Positions 1 to 8,300 of a stretch of 23,256 bases of DNA are shown here, piece by piece; position 1 is the first letter of the stretch; every line of letters begins with the position of its first letter. The DNA comes from a virus. The notes below the pieces were generated by a model. It had not been told where the DNA came from. It ran no database searches and was given only the letters and a program-made list of their open reading frames with translations. Where the stretch lies: IMG/VR virus record IMGVR_UViG_3300025138_000378, positions 1 through 23,256 of that record; one strand, 5' to 3'. Both the position numbers and the translations under genes were made by a program.

Positions 1-17
1 CAGCGGAGTAATGTTAC

Positions 18-1886
18 ATGCCACTAAGCAAGCTCCAGTTCAAGCCGGGAATCAACCGAGAGGGCACCAACTACTCTAACGAAGGGGGTTGGTTTGACGG
101 AGATAAAATCCGTTTTAAGTCTGGCTATGTAGAGCGCATTGGTGGTTGGCAACCGATAGCAACAACTACATTCTTAGGCAGTTGTCGTAACATGCTAGAC
201 TTCGTAACACTGGCATCTGAAAACTTTTTGTTTATGGGTACGCATGAGAAAGCCTACCTCGAAGACGGAGGTACATACTACGACATAACCCCGCTTCGCA
301 CGACCTTGACCCTCGGATCTAATCCCCTCACGACAGGAGCGGCTGGTTCTGGAACGATTACAGTAACGGCAAATTCCCATGGCGCAAAGGCTGGAAACTA
401 TGTTACTTTTGCAGGGGCAACGGCTGTAGACGGAATAACCGCCGAACAGATAAACCAGAACCTTGAGATTGCAACAGTCATAAATGCTAACAGTTTTACT
501 GTAAACACAGGTGGAGCAGCTTCTTCTGGTTCGACAGCAGGAGGTGGTGGTTCTGTTACCGCCGCTATGGAAATAGATATTGGTCTTAACACCACTGTTC
601 TTGGTAACGGCTGGGGCGCAGGAACTTGGGGTCGTTTTACTTGGAGTTCTGGTGCTGGATCTTTGGCAGGTCAGAACTTACGATTATGGAAGTCAGACTC
701 ATGGGGCGAGGATCTATTGGCTAATCTAATAGATGGTAGCCTTTATTATTGGGATGCCACAAACGGCAAGACCGCTAGAATGGTGGAGTTAGCAGGTATT
801 TCTGGTGCTACAGGAGTTCCAACAACAACTCGTCAAGTCATGGTATCAGATACAGATAGACATGTTTTATGCTTTGGTGCCAATCCAATTGGAAGTGCTA
901 CGTTTGATCCGTTGCTTATTCGTTGGTCAAGTCAGGAAAGTGTAACAGATTGGACACCTACTGCTACAAACACGGCTGGTAGTATACGACTGTCTCAAGG
1001 ATCTGAGATTGTTTGCGCTGTTAGAACATCACGTCAGGTTCTTGTGTTTACAGAAAATAGTCTACACAGCGTTCAGTTTATTGGGCCTCCGTTTACTTTT
1101 GGCACAGCTATTCTTGGTACAAACGTTCGTATCGCTGGTCCCAACACGGCTATTGCGGTGAACGATCTAGTGTTTTGGATGGGCCAAGAGAACTTTTATG
1201 TGTACGATGGACGGATTACAGCTATTCCTTGCAGTGTACGTCAGTATGTATTTGATGATATAAACCGAAACCAATCGTTTAAATTCTTTGCAGGAAGCCT
1301 ATCAAGCAATACAGAAGTTTGGTGGTATTATTGTTCCGAAAACAGTCAGGAAATAGATCGTTACGTTATCTACAACTACTTAGAAAAGGTTTGGTATTAC
1401 GGTACTCTTACCAGAACAGCTTGGAACGACAGGGCTTCTGGTAATCGTTTGTTTCCACAAGCTGCTGGAACAGATGGTGTTTTATATAACCATGAAAACG
1501 GCCTTGATGACGGTAGCGTTAACCCACCTGTAGCGGTAAATGCTTTCGTTCAATCTTCTGATTTTGACATAGGCGATGGGCAACAATTCATGTTGATTAA
1601 CAGGATTATTCCCGACCTTAACTTTACAGACTCCGATGCTACACAGCCACAGGTTACACTAACCATGGGGGCAAGAAACTACAACGGTAGCGCAGCAGGA
1701 CAGGGCACACAATCTGGAGATGTTGTTCGTAGCTCTGTTGTTTCAGGCACCGATAACTATACAGAACAAGTGCAGATGAGACTGCGTGGAAGACAAGTAA
1801 ACCTAAAGGTTGAAAGTGATACTACTGGGGTAAACTGGAGATTAGGCGCACCTAGGTTAGACGCTAGAGCGGACGGACGAAGATGA
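18..1886 (+). CDS. P22 gp10-like packaged-DNA stabilisation / head-closure protein
   Basis: A 622-residue protein. Its central part (about residues 270-400) reads like the P22 gp10 DNA-stabilisation family: a segment announcing a transformed coordinate (RWSSQESVTDWTP), then SEIVCAVRTSRQVLVFTENS and a WMGQENFYVYDG strand pattern, as in a beta-rich, propeller-like head-neck protein. Such proteins plug the portal after packaging. Residues about 100-182 look like an inserted beta domain flanked by Gly/Ser-rich linkers (GAAGSG and GGGGS), of the kind often annotated as an 'E1 FCCH-like' domain in phage proteins. The ATG at 18 has GGAG at 5-8 as a plausible ribosome site. That site lies just before a TAA at 9-11, which may be the end of the preceding gene. 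The stop overlaps the next start as ATGA. Membership of the family is from recognition only; another neck or tail role is possible. Confidence 0.6.
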   Translation: MPLSKLQFKPGINREGTNYSNEGGWFDGDKIRFKSGYVERIGGWQPIATTTFLGSCRNMLDFVTLASENFLFMGTHEKAYLEDGGTYYDITPLRTTLTLGSNPLTTGAAGSGTITVTANSHGAKAGNYVTFAGATAVDGITAEQINQNLEIATVINANSFTVNTGGAASSGSTAGGGGSVTAAMEIDIGLNTTVLGNGWGAGTWGRFTWSSGAGSLAGQNLRLWKSDSWGEDLLANLIDGSLYYWDATNGKTARMVELAGISGATGVPTTTRQVMVSDTDRHVLCFGANPIGSATFDPLLIRWSSQESVTDWTPTATNTAGSIRLSQGSEIVCAVRTSRQVLVFTENSLHSVQFIGPPFTFGTAILGTNVRIAGPNTAIAVNDLVFWMGQENFYVYDGRITAIPCSVRQYVFDDINRNQSFKFFAGSLSSNTEVWWYYCSENSQEIDRYVIYNYLEKVWYYGTLTRTAWNDRASGNRLFPQAAGTDGVLYNHENGLDDGSVNPPVAVNAFVQSSDFDIGDGQQFMLINRIIPDLNFTDSDATQPQVTLTMGARNYNGSAAGQGTQSGDVVRSSVVSGTDNYTEQVQMRLRGRQVNLKVESDTTGVNWRLGAPRLDARADGRR

Positions 1887-2167
1887 CTAGAAAGATTGTT
1901 CGATCCATTATTCCAATTGCCCCTCTACAATATGACTCTGCATATGTGAATCAATTAGCTCGGTCCTTGGACAATTTTATTGACGAGCAAAGAAATCCGA
2001 TTGTAAACCTTTCTAATATCCCTAACGAAAGTTTGGCTAATGGATTAATAGAGGGAGACCTATACGAAGCAAATGGGTTTCTAAAAATTGTTAGAGCTAA
2101 CGAAGTATTTGGCGGAACACATTTAGGCACGACAGCAGTAGGAACAGTAACGGTGGTAATTTCATGA
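1883..2167 (+). CDS. small structural-module protein of unknown function (94 aa)
   Basis: A 94-residue protein that I cannot assign. It starts with a basic, hydrophobic stretch (TRKIVRSIIPIAP) and has a polar middle with NLSNIPNES. It ends in a beta-prone, Gly/Thr-rich tail (GTTAVGTVTVVIS). It has no cysteine cluster, no clear signal peptide and no membrane helix. Both boundaries are four-base ATGA overlaps with the gp10-like gene upstream and the zinc-ribbon gene downstream. It is therefore probably translated by coupling and belongs to the virion operon. A minor head-neck or tail component is the likely role by position only. Confidence 0.75.
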   Translation: MTRKIVRSIIPIAPLQYDSAYVNQLARSLDNFIDEQRNPIVNLSNIPNESLANGLIEGDLYEANGFLKIVRANEVFGGTHLGTTAVGTVTVVIS

Positions 2168-2388
2168 CAGATATTCTTATTATGCCAGACGGAAGCAGGT
2201 GGAAACCTTCTTCAAGTTCTGATACAGTAGAATGTGTAAACTGTAATAATGCAGTAGACACACCAGAAGAGATCGCTTCTTATCCTGATGGTAACTGCCC
2301 AGATTGTGGAGAGTCATGGACAGGAAGCGAAAAGCGCAGTACAACTATTGTAGTAACAATGCCTGAACAGATTACGGGTGGAACATAA
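2164..2388 (+). CDS. small zinc-ribbon protein in the virion operon (74 aa)
   Basis: A 74-residue protein with two CxxC knuckles: C24-x2-C27 and C45-x2-C48, the second in the sequence NCPDCGESW. The 17-residue spacing fits a zinc ribbon that binds one zinc ion. The C-terminus is beta-prone (STTIVVTMPEQ). It begins with an ATGA overlap on the 94-residue gene and ends with a TAATG overlap on the next gene, so it is locked into the structural operon. Zinc ribbons in phages may be nucleic-acid binding or purely structural; the sequence does not decide which. Confidence 0.75.
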   Translation: MTDILIMPDGSRWKPSSSSDTVECVNCNNAVDTPEEIASYPDGNCPDCGESWTGSEKRSTTIVVTMPEQITGGT

Positions 2389-3131
2389 TGGCAGAAAAAG
2401 AAACAGAAAAGAAAAAGGGAGATTTATTCTCCTCAATTGGTTCTCTCGTTGGTTTGATTGCTGGTGGTCCAGTCGGTGGATTTATTGGTGGCGTTGGTGG
2501 CGCTCTCTTGGGTGGCGCATCACCGGACTCTGCAATGCGTTCTGGCATAGGTTCGCTTATGCCCATGATGCTTGGTGGTAAAGCTGGCGGCATAGGTAAT
2601 TTATTGAGTGTTATGGGTGGAGGCATGGGGCCTCAATCTCGTGGCGCAGGTCTCATGAATATGTTTTCTGGCGGTCAACAAAACCCAATGTCTATGATTT
2701 CAGGAATGGCAGGACCCACAGGCGGGGCTACTAGAGCAACACAAGGTATTCTAAACCTAATGGGATCAGATGATCCCGTTTTAAGCTCAATTATGAGAGA
2801 AGCTTTGTATCAACAACGACGCCCACAATTCGAAAACATTATGAGTCCTATGGAAATGCGTCAGTATCAAACAGGAGAACGTAATCCTGATTACCGTGGA
2901 ACACCCGTGATGAGAGCGCAAGGCGGTTATATCGAGGGCCCCGGAACTGGAACCAGCGATTCAATACCAGCAGCAATATATCAAGACGGTGGCAGAGTTC
3001 AGGAGGCGGCTCTTTCAGACGGAGAGTTTGTGATGACTGAAGCAGCCGTCAAAGGTGCGGGAGGCGGTGACCGGGATGCGGGGGCTGCAAGGATGTATCA
3101 AATGATGGATCAGTTTGAGAGGAGAGCCTAA
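2388..3131 (+). CDS. glycine-rich hydrophobic virion-associated protein (247 aa)
   Basis: A 247-residue protein. After a charged start (MAEKETEKKKGD), residues about 14-75 form a long Gly-rich hydrophobic block with GGPVGGFIGGVGGALLGG, able to insert in a membrane like a glycine-zipper segment. The middle is Met/Gly-rich. The last 65 residues carry a pattern that I recognise from other phage structural proteins: GPGTGTSDSIPA, then LSDGEFVMTEAAVKGAGGGD, then RMYQMMDQFE. It overlaps the previous and next genes by one base (TAATG on both sides). A minor virion or ejected membrane-active protein is an inference from composition and position. I do not know an experimentally defined homologue. Confidence 0.7.
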   Translation: MAEKETEKKKGDLFSSIGSLVGLIAGGPVGGFIGGVGGALLGGASPDSAMRSGIGSLMPMMLGGKAGGIGNLLSVMGGGMGPQSRGAGLMNMFSGGQQNPMSMISGMAGPTGGATRATQGILNLMGSDDPVLSSIMREALYQQRRPQFENIMSPMEMRQYQTGERNPDYRGTPVMRAQGGYIEGPGTGTSDSIPAAIYQDGGRVQEAALSDGEFVMTEAAVKGAGGGDRDAGAARMYQMMDQFERRA

Positions 3132-4315
3132 TGGCAGAAGAAATTATCTCAAAACAGATGACGCTTCTTCCTGAGTATCAGGAAGATTTCTTAAAAGATC
3201 TGTTAGCAAACATATATCAAGTAGACCCGGAGACCCAAGAAGTTACGGGTATTGCGTCTAAGTCTCCTTTATACGGAGACCCAATATTAGATGCTTCTGG
3301 CAACCAGATGTTTGTTGGTGCCGATGGCAACCCGACATCTGATTCTACTCAAGCACAGGTAGACCAGTATGGTAATCCTGTTATGGCAACAGACGGCGGT
3401 GTGGCACAGGCAGATGTTATTCGGTTTACAGACGCACAGCAGAAAGCTCTAAATCTTTTAACCGGGGACGTTGATCCTGACACAGGAGAATATACTTATT
3501 CCGGTATTGGTGCCTATAAAGACGAGCTTGATAGGGGAAAGGCTGTATCTGAGCTAGGTGTTAGTGCTGTAGATGATTCTATGGGTCGGTACGATCCTCA
3601 AGGTCAGATCGTCAGGGATGCAGATGGCAACCCAATAATTGATCCTACCACCGGAGAAGCTATGCGCGAAGGTGGCTACCAAGATTTCTACGATCCGTTT
3701 GTTGAAGACGTAATTGATACAACAGTAGCGGACATACAACGAGAAGGTGACATTGCAAAGATTGGCGCACGAGCCGAGGCTGTAGGCGCTGGTGCCTTTG
3801 GTGGGTCTCGACAGGCCATAGCAGAACAGGAACTACAGAGAAACATCTCTGATCGTGCAGCTAGGACCTCGGCACAACTCAGGTCTGCTGCGTATACAGG
3901 TGCACAAAACCAAGCTCAATCTGCTTTTGAAAACCAGATGAAACGAGGACAGGGCGCAGGTCAGTTATTCCAGAGCCTTGGCACTGGAATCGGGGCGCTT
4001 GGAGAAGCTCAACAGGCGTTGGGTCAGAAAGACGTAAACGCATTATTTAACGTAGGATCGTTAGAGCAGAATCAATTACAGTCAGAGTATGACGTTCAAC
4101 GTGCAAGTCAATTAGAAGAAGCTTACGAACCGTTTGCTCGATTTTCATACATGAGAGATGTTCTATCCGGCGTTCCGTCAAGCGGTACGTCGTTAGCGGC
4201 ATCTGCGACACCACAAGCTAGTCCTCTTGCAAATGTACTAGGTGGTGCAAGTACGCAGATATCTGCGGGTGGAGGGCAACCGTTACTTGGTGGTCTAGGA
4301 ACGTTAAGAAGGTAA
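3131..4315 (+). CDS. structural-module protein, probable internal virion or tail component (394 aa)
   Basis: A 394-residue protein with no motif that gives a firm function. Residues about 50-200 are Asp/Gly-rich, with repeated 'DxxGNP' turns (DASGNQMF, GADGNPTSD, QYGNPV, DADGNPI). Residues about 205-320 are Ala/Gln-rich and helical (EGDIAKIGARAEAVGAGAFGG, RAARTSAQLRSAAYTGAQNQ). The C-terminus is Ser/Ala/Gly-rich and low in complexity. Long Ala/Gln helices are common in phage internal-core and tail-needle proteins. It starts with a TAATG overlap and lies nine bases from the next gene. Placement between the glycine-rich protein and the large ejection-type proteins supports a virion role, without proof. 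Confidence 0.7.
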   Translation: MAEEIISKQMTLLPEYQEDFLKDLLANIYQVDPETQEVTGIASKSPLYGDPILDASGNQMFVGADGNPTSDSTQAQVDQYGNPVMATDGGVAQADVIRFTDAQQKALNLLTGDVDPDTGEYTYSGIGAYKDELDRGKAVSELGVSAVDDSMGRYDPQGQIVRDADGNPIIDPTTGEAMREGGYQDFYDPFVEDVIDTTVADIQREGDIAKIGARAEAVGAGAFGGSRQAIAEQELQRNISDRAARTSAQLRSAAYTGAQNQAQSAFENQMKRGQGAGQLFQSLGTGIGALGEAQQALGQKDVNALFNVGSLEQNQLQSEYDVQRASQLEEAYEPFARFSYMRDVLSGVPSSGTSLAASATPQASPLANVLGGASTQISAGGGQPLLGGLGTLRR

Positions 4316-4324
4316 GGGTTATAT

Positions 4325-5371
4325 ATGCTAGGTGGGATTAATAACGCGGCATTGTTTGGTGCAACTAAGGAGAAGCCTCGGTTTGCTCGAGATAAGATTA
4401 GGCAGATGGGTGGGATTATGTCATCCTCTCCTGAGTTGATACAGGCCGTACAATCAAAGTCCGCTCCTCCAGCTATGACACCCAAGCCCCCTCCACTTGT
4501 TCCTGCGGGTAACATGCCTGTGCAACCTACGTTGCCAACTGCGGTTCCTCCTATGCCGCCACGACCACAGCCACAACCTCCGCAACCACAACAAGTTGCC
4601 GCTGCGGCTCCACAGCCACAGCAGCCTATGCCTATGAAAGAGGGTGGGCCTATTGATGTGGGTGAAGAACCGAAAGTAACGAAGAATCAAGTGTTATTGA
4701 CATCTTTGATGCAGATTCCCAGTATTGCTGCTGTCGTACCCCGGTTAGTAAAAATGCATGGTGGTGCAGAGAAAGCAGAAGAAGAGGTAGCTAAGAAGAA
4801 AGCATCTATAGATACAGCCGTTGCTTCTGGTAACGAAGAAAACATAGCCAACACAGTTGTTGATCAAGCAGGTCTTCCTGTTAGTGACGAGGGTAAGAAA
4901 AAGTTTGCTAAGAATGCTTTTGGTATGGAAAACGTAAACGACATCGATGAGATAAACAGGCGTATTGCTAATGTAGCTATCAGCGGATCTATCGGTAAAG
5001 GCAACGACGCATATGTTAAAGCTGTACTGCTTGGCCTTAACGTAATGAGAGACACGGCATCTGCTCGAGCGGAAGCTGCTGCTGACGCCGATGCTAGCGG
5101 TGGATTCTTGGATACTACAAAAGGTGAAGCTGCTTTAGAACTATACACGTCAATGATTGCAAACAACGAAGCCCCCTCAAAGGTTGAAGCAACATTAAAT
5201 AGAGAAATGGGGGAGAACATTGGAACTAGAGTTCGCTTGGCGATTACCGGAGGCTCTGCTGCTGCACCGCAACAACAAACCACGGGCGGTCTAGAAGTAG
5301 GTAGAACGGCTACCAATCCTGAAACTGGTGAAAAGAGACGGTGGGACGGCACTACATGGCAGAAGGTGTAG
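4325..5371 (+). CDS. proline/glutamine-rich internal virion-type protein (348 aa)
   Basis: A 348-residue protein. The N-terminus contains FARDKIRQMGGIMSSSPEL, a pattern seen in several phage minor structural proteins. Residues about 50-105 are a strongly Pro/Gln-rich, presumably disordered linker (PPMPPRPQPQPPQPQQ). The remainder is Ala-rich and helical. The C-terminal tip (TATNPETGEKRRWDGTTWQKV) reads as a small 'NPxTGE...W(D/N)G.W' beta unit that recurs at the ends of phage ejection proteins. The ATG at 4325 follows a nine-base gap, the only real gap in this operon. The end overlaps the giant-protein gene by 16 to 31 bases, depending on that gene's start. Confidence 0.7.
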   Translation: MLGGINNAALFGATKEKPRFARDKIRQMGGIMSSSPELIQAVQSKSAPPAMTPKPPPLVPAGNMPVQPTLPTAVPPMPPRPQPQPPQPQQVAAAAPQPQQPMPMKEGGPIDVGEEPKVTKNQVLLTSLMQIPSIAAVVPRLVKMHGGAEKAEEEVAKKKASIDTAVASGNEENIANTVVDQAGLPVSDEGKKKFAKNAFGMENVNDIDEINRRIANVAISGSIGKGNDAYVKAVLLGLNVMRDTASARAEAAADADASGGFLDTTKGEAALELYTSMIANNEAPSKVEATLNREMGENIGTRVRLAITGGSAAAPQQQTTGGLEVGRTATNPETGEKRRWDGTTWQKV

Positions 5372-8300
5372 CACTCCCTAAAGGTTTTAGCCTAGATCCA
5401 GTTGCATCTTCTTCTGTTCCTAAAGGTTTTAGCCTAGATCCAGTTGAGAAAAAAGGATCGTACCTATCAGGGGCACAAGGACTTGTGCCCGATGTTGCAG
5501 AAGAAATCGGTAAAGGTATTTACTCCGGTATCGTGTCTGTCCCTCAAGGAATCGCGGAACTTGGAGCCATAGGCGTGGACGGTGTGCTTGGTACAAACAC
5601 AGGCCGTGTGGTTACAGATGCATTTGAAATGATTAAACCAGAACTGGAAGGGGCGGCAGGTGAAATAACCGAGGACCTCGTAGCTTTTGGTGTTGGCTTT
5701 GTTCCTATAGCTGGTTGGTTGGGTAAAGCAGGTCAGGCTGCTAAACTAGCCAAGGCAGGTAAGTCTATGTCTACTGCTGGTAGAGGTAAGTTTACCAAGT
5801 CTGCTATCGAGTTTGGCACAACCAAGACAGGCCAAAAGGCCCTTGGAACTTGGTCCGGGTTAGCTGGATCTACCGCCGTGGGTGCTCTTGGTTACAGCAC
5901 AGCCGTAGCCAGTGACGGTAGAGCTACGCTATCAGATAATTTTGCAGCCCTTCCTGATTTTTTAAAGACAGAACAAGATGAAGGGTTAACTGGACGACAG
6001 GAAGCTGGGCGTCGGTTTCGTAATAAATTACGGGTAGGTGTGGAAGACGGTATTTTAAGTGGCGTGTTTGACGTGGGGCTTAAAGGTTTGGCTGTAGGGT
6101 CTAAAGCTGTAGGTCAGACAGAAACAGCAGGAGTAGTAGCAAGAGCTCTTCGTGCTACACCTAGCAAAGTTGGCGGTGCGTTTATGAAAACGTTGGACAC
6201 CGTAGATAAAGCTACGTTTGATGTGGGCGCAGCACCCAAAGTTAAATCTGGTATGAGCGCAGCAACTGATCAATTTAACAAATATTTTACAGCTTCTGGT
6301 GGTGCAAAAACAGAGCTATATGAAACAATTCAAGACGGCAAAGCCAGAGCGGATCTGTACGAACGACAAGGTATACAGGCAGCGGAAGACTGGACAAAGG
6401 CCGCTGATTCTTTTTTAAAATCTGCAAAACTAAAAGACAAAACTCCTGTAGAAGCAGAAAAATTAAGTTCTGATTTGAGCAACTATTTGTTGGGGGCAAA
6501 CACTGCGCTTGATAAATATGGAAACAAATCTCTTATCAAAGCTGCGGATAAAATGATCGATATTAGATCTGACCTAGACGATAGAATCGTAACACAATTA
6601 GAAGAAGCAATTGGTTTTAAGACTCCCCTTTCTCCTGAAGATGCACGTTTGCGTGGACAATTAGAGGCCCTAGGTGTTGAGGATTTACCCGGAAGACGCA
6701 CAACAGCAACTGCTGACCGCATGATAAATCAACGGTCAGGTCGGACTGAACTTCAGGATCCTGTTCTCCCCGGTCAAATAAAAGCAGCTAAAGCGTTAAA
6801 AGAAATAAAGGACGCGCAAGAAGGTCAAAGAAAATACCTTCGTAGATTATTTAAAATGTACACAAATCCTGTTGAGTTTTATCGTAATCTAGATTTAACA
6901 TCTAAAGAGTTTGATGACGCTGTTTTAGAAGTAGCTAGAAACACTGTTACGGGCAAAGGAAGAGCGCCCAACGAAAACGATTTGTTAATAGCTAAATCAA
7001 CTGTATATAACACTTTAGGCTTAGACACTCTCGGTGGGATGCCTCCAGAAATGGCTTTAAAAGATGCCCTTAAATCTGCAATGGATGCTGGGAAAGGTAA
7101 GGGGTTTGGTCTTCTTGCAAAAGAACGTCCTGTGCTTTCTTCTGTTGATGATATTTTTGTAGAAAGAAAAGAAATTATAGACGCTAGTCCAAGTCTTCGT
7201 AAATTAATGGAAGAAATAACGGATCCAATAGAAAGATACACAAGGACAATCTCAGACACAGCACAAGCTAACGCAGCGGCTGACATGTACGCGGGTATGA
7301 GGTCACAAGGTTTAGTTTCTAATTTGTTTGAAGGAATAGAATCGCTTGTAAAAGGTGGTCGTCCTGCTTTGGTCGAGGTTCCTGACCCTGCAATCATGAG
7401 TCCAGAAGAATATGTTGCGGCAATGGCTCCTTACAACAAGATAGCAAAAGAACAAAACACCATTACTGGTGAAGCGAACTTTGTTCAAAATGCAAGTGGT
7501 GAGACTGTAGAAAACCCCAGATTCCTCAAAGGACAGGATGTAGTTAATGAACGCATGAATGCTTTAAGTAGAGCAGGTTATGTGCAACTCAAAGACAGTA
7601 AAGACATAGACCATGTGTTTGGTGGTTCCTATGGAGATCTCACAGGGATGTATGCGTCGCCTGAATCTTACGGTGCGCTTACTGCGCCCTTGAGACTTGG
7701 AACAGGAGCTTTGGGTGAAGTTGCCGGGATTTTTTCAGAGCTAAGATCTTTATCGCAGAAGATGACGATTGTTCCTAACCCGGGAGCACAGGTCCGTAAC
7801 ATTGTAGGCAACGTAGGTATGCTTGCTGGTAACGCAAACTTTGGAAGAGACACAGATCTTATCGATATGTTTAAAATTTTTACATCAAGTTTAGATAACG
7901 TAGACGAAGCAGGTTTAGGTCGTTTGGCTAAAAAAATTGCTTTAACTGGCGTTGCTGATACCAGTTTGGTTACTAGAGCATTAAAAGAATTTAGAAAAGC
8001 TGGTAAAGATTTAACTGTTACCGGAAAACTTGCTAACAAAATAGATTTTTACGAAAAAAGAATGATTCCTTTTATGAAAACCTTTGAAAAAATTTATGGG
8101 GAATCAGATACTTTTTTCAAAGGTTTGGCTTTGCTTGGTGAGGAAAAGAAAATCCGTAATGCACTAAGCTCCGCAAAACTCGGAGACGATCCTAGAGCTT
8201 TTCAAATAATGAAAGAAAACGGATTGGTAAAGCGAGATCCCGGCGCTACAAAACTAACCGAAGGTCTAGACTTTGTAGAGGTAATTGCGGGGGACGTTGT

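Noticed and set aside
4123-5352. Minus-strand ORFs of 78-162 codons opposite the proline-rich and neighbouring virion genes
   Set aside because: Their low-complexity Pro/Ala/Ser or Arg/Trp/His composition is what the complement of the Pro/Gln- and Ala-rich genes would give; there is no supporting signal.
5377-5446. A CRISPR or satellite array
   Set aside because: Only two copies, in frame inside a coding region, with no variable spacers.
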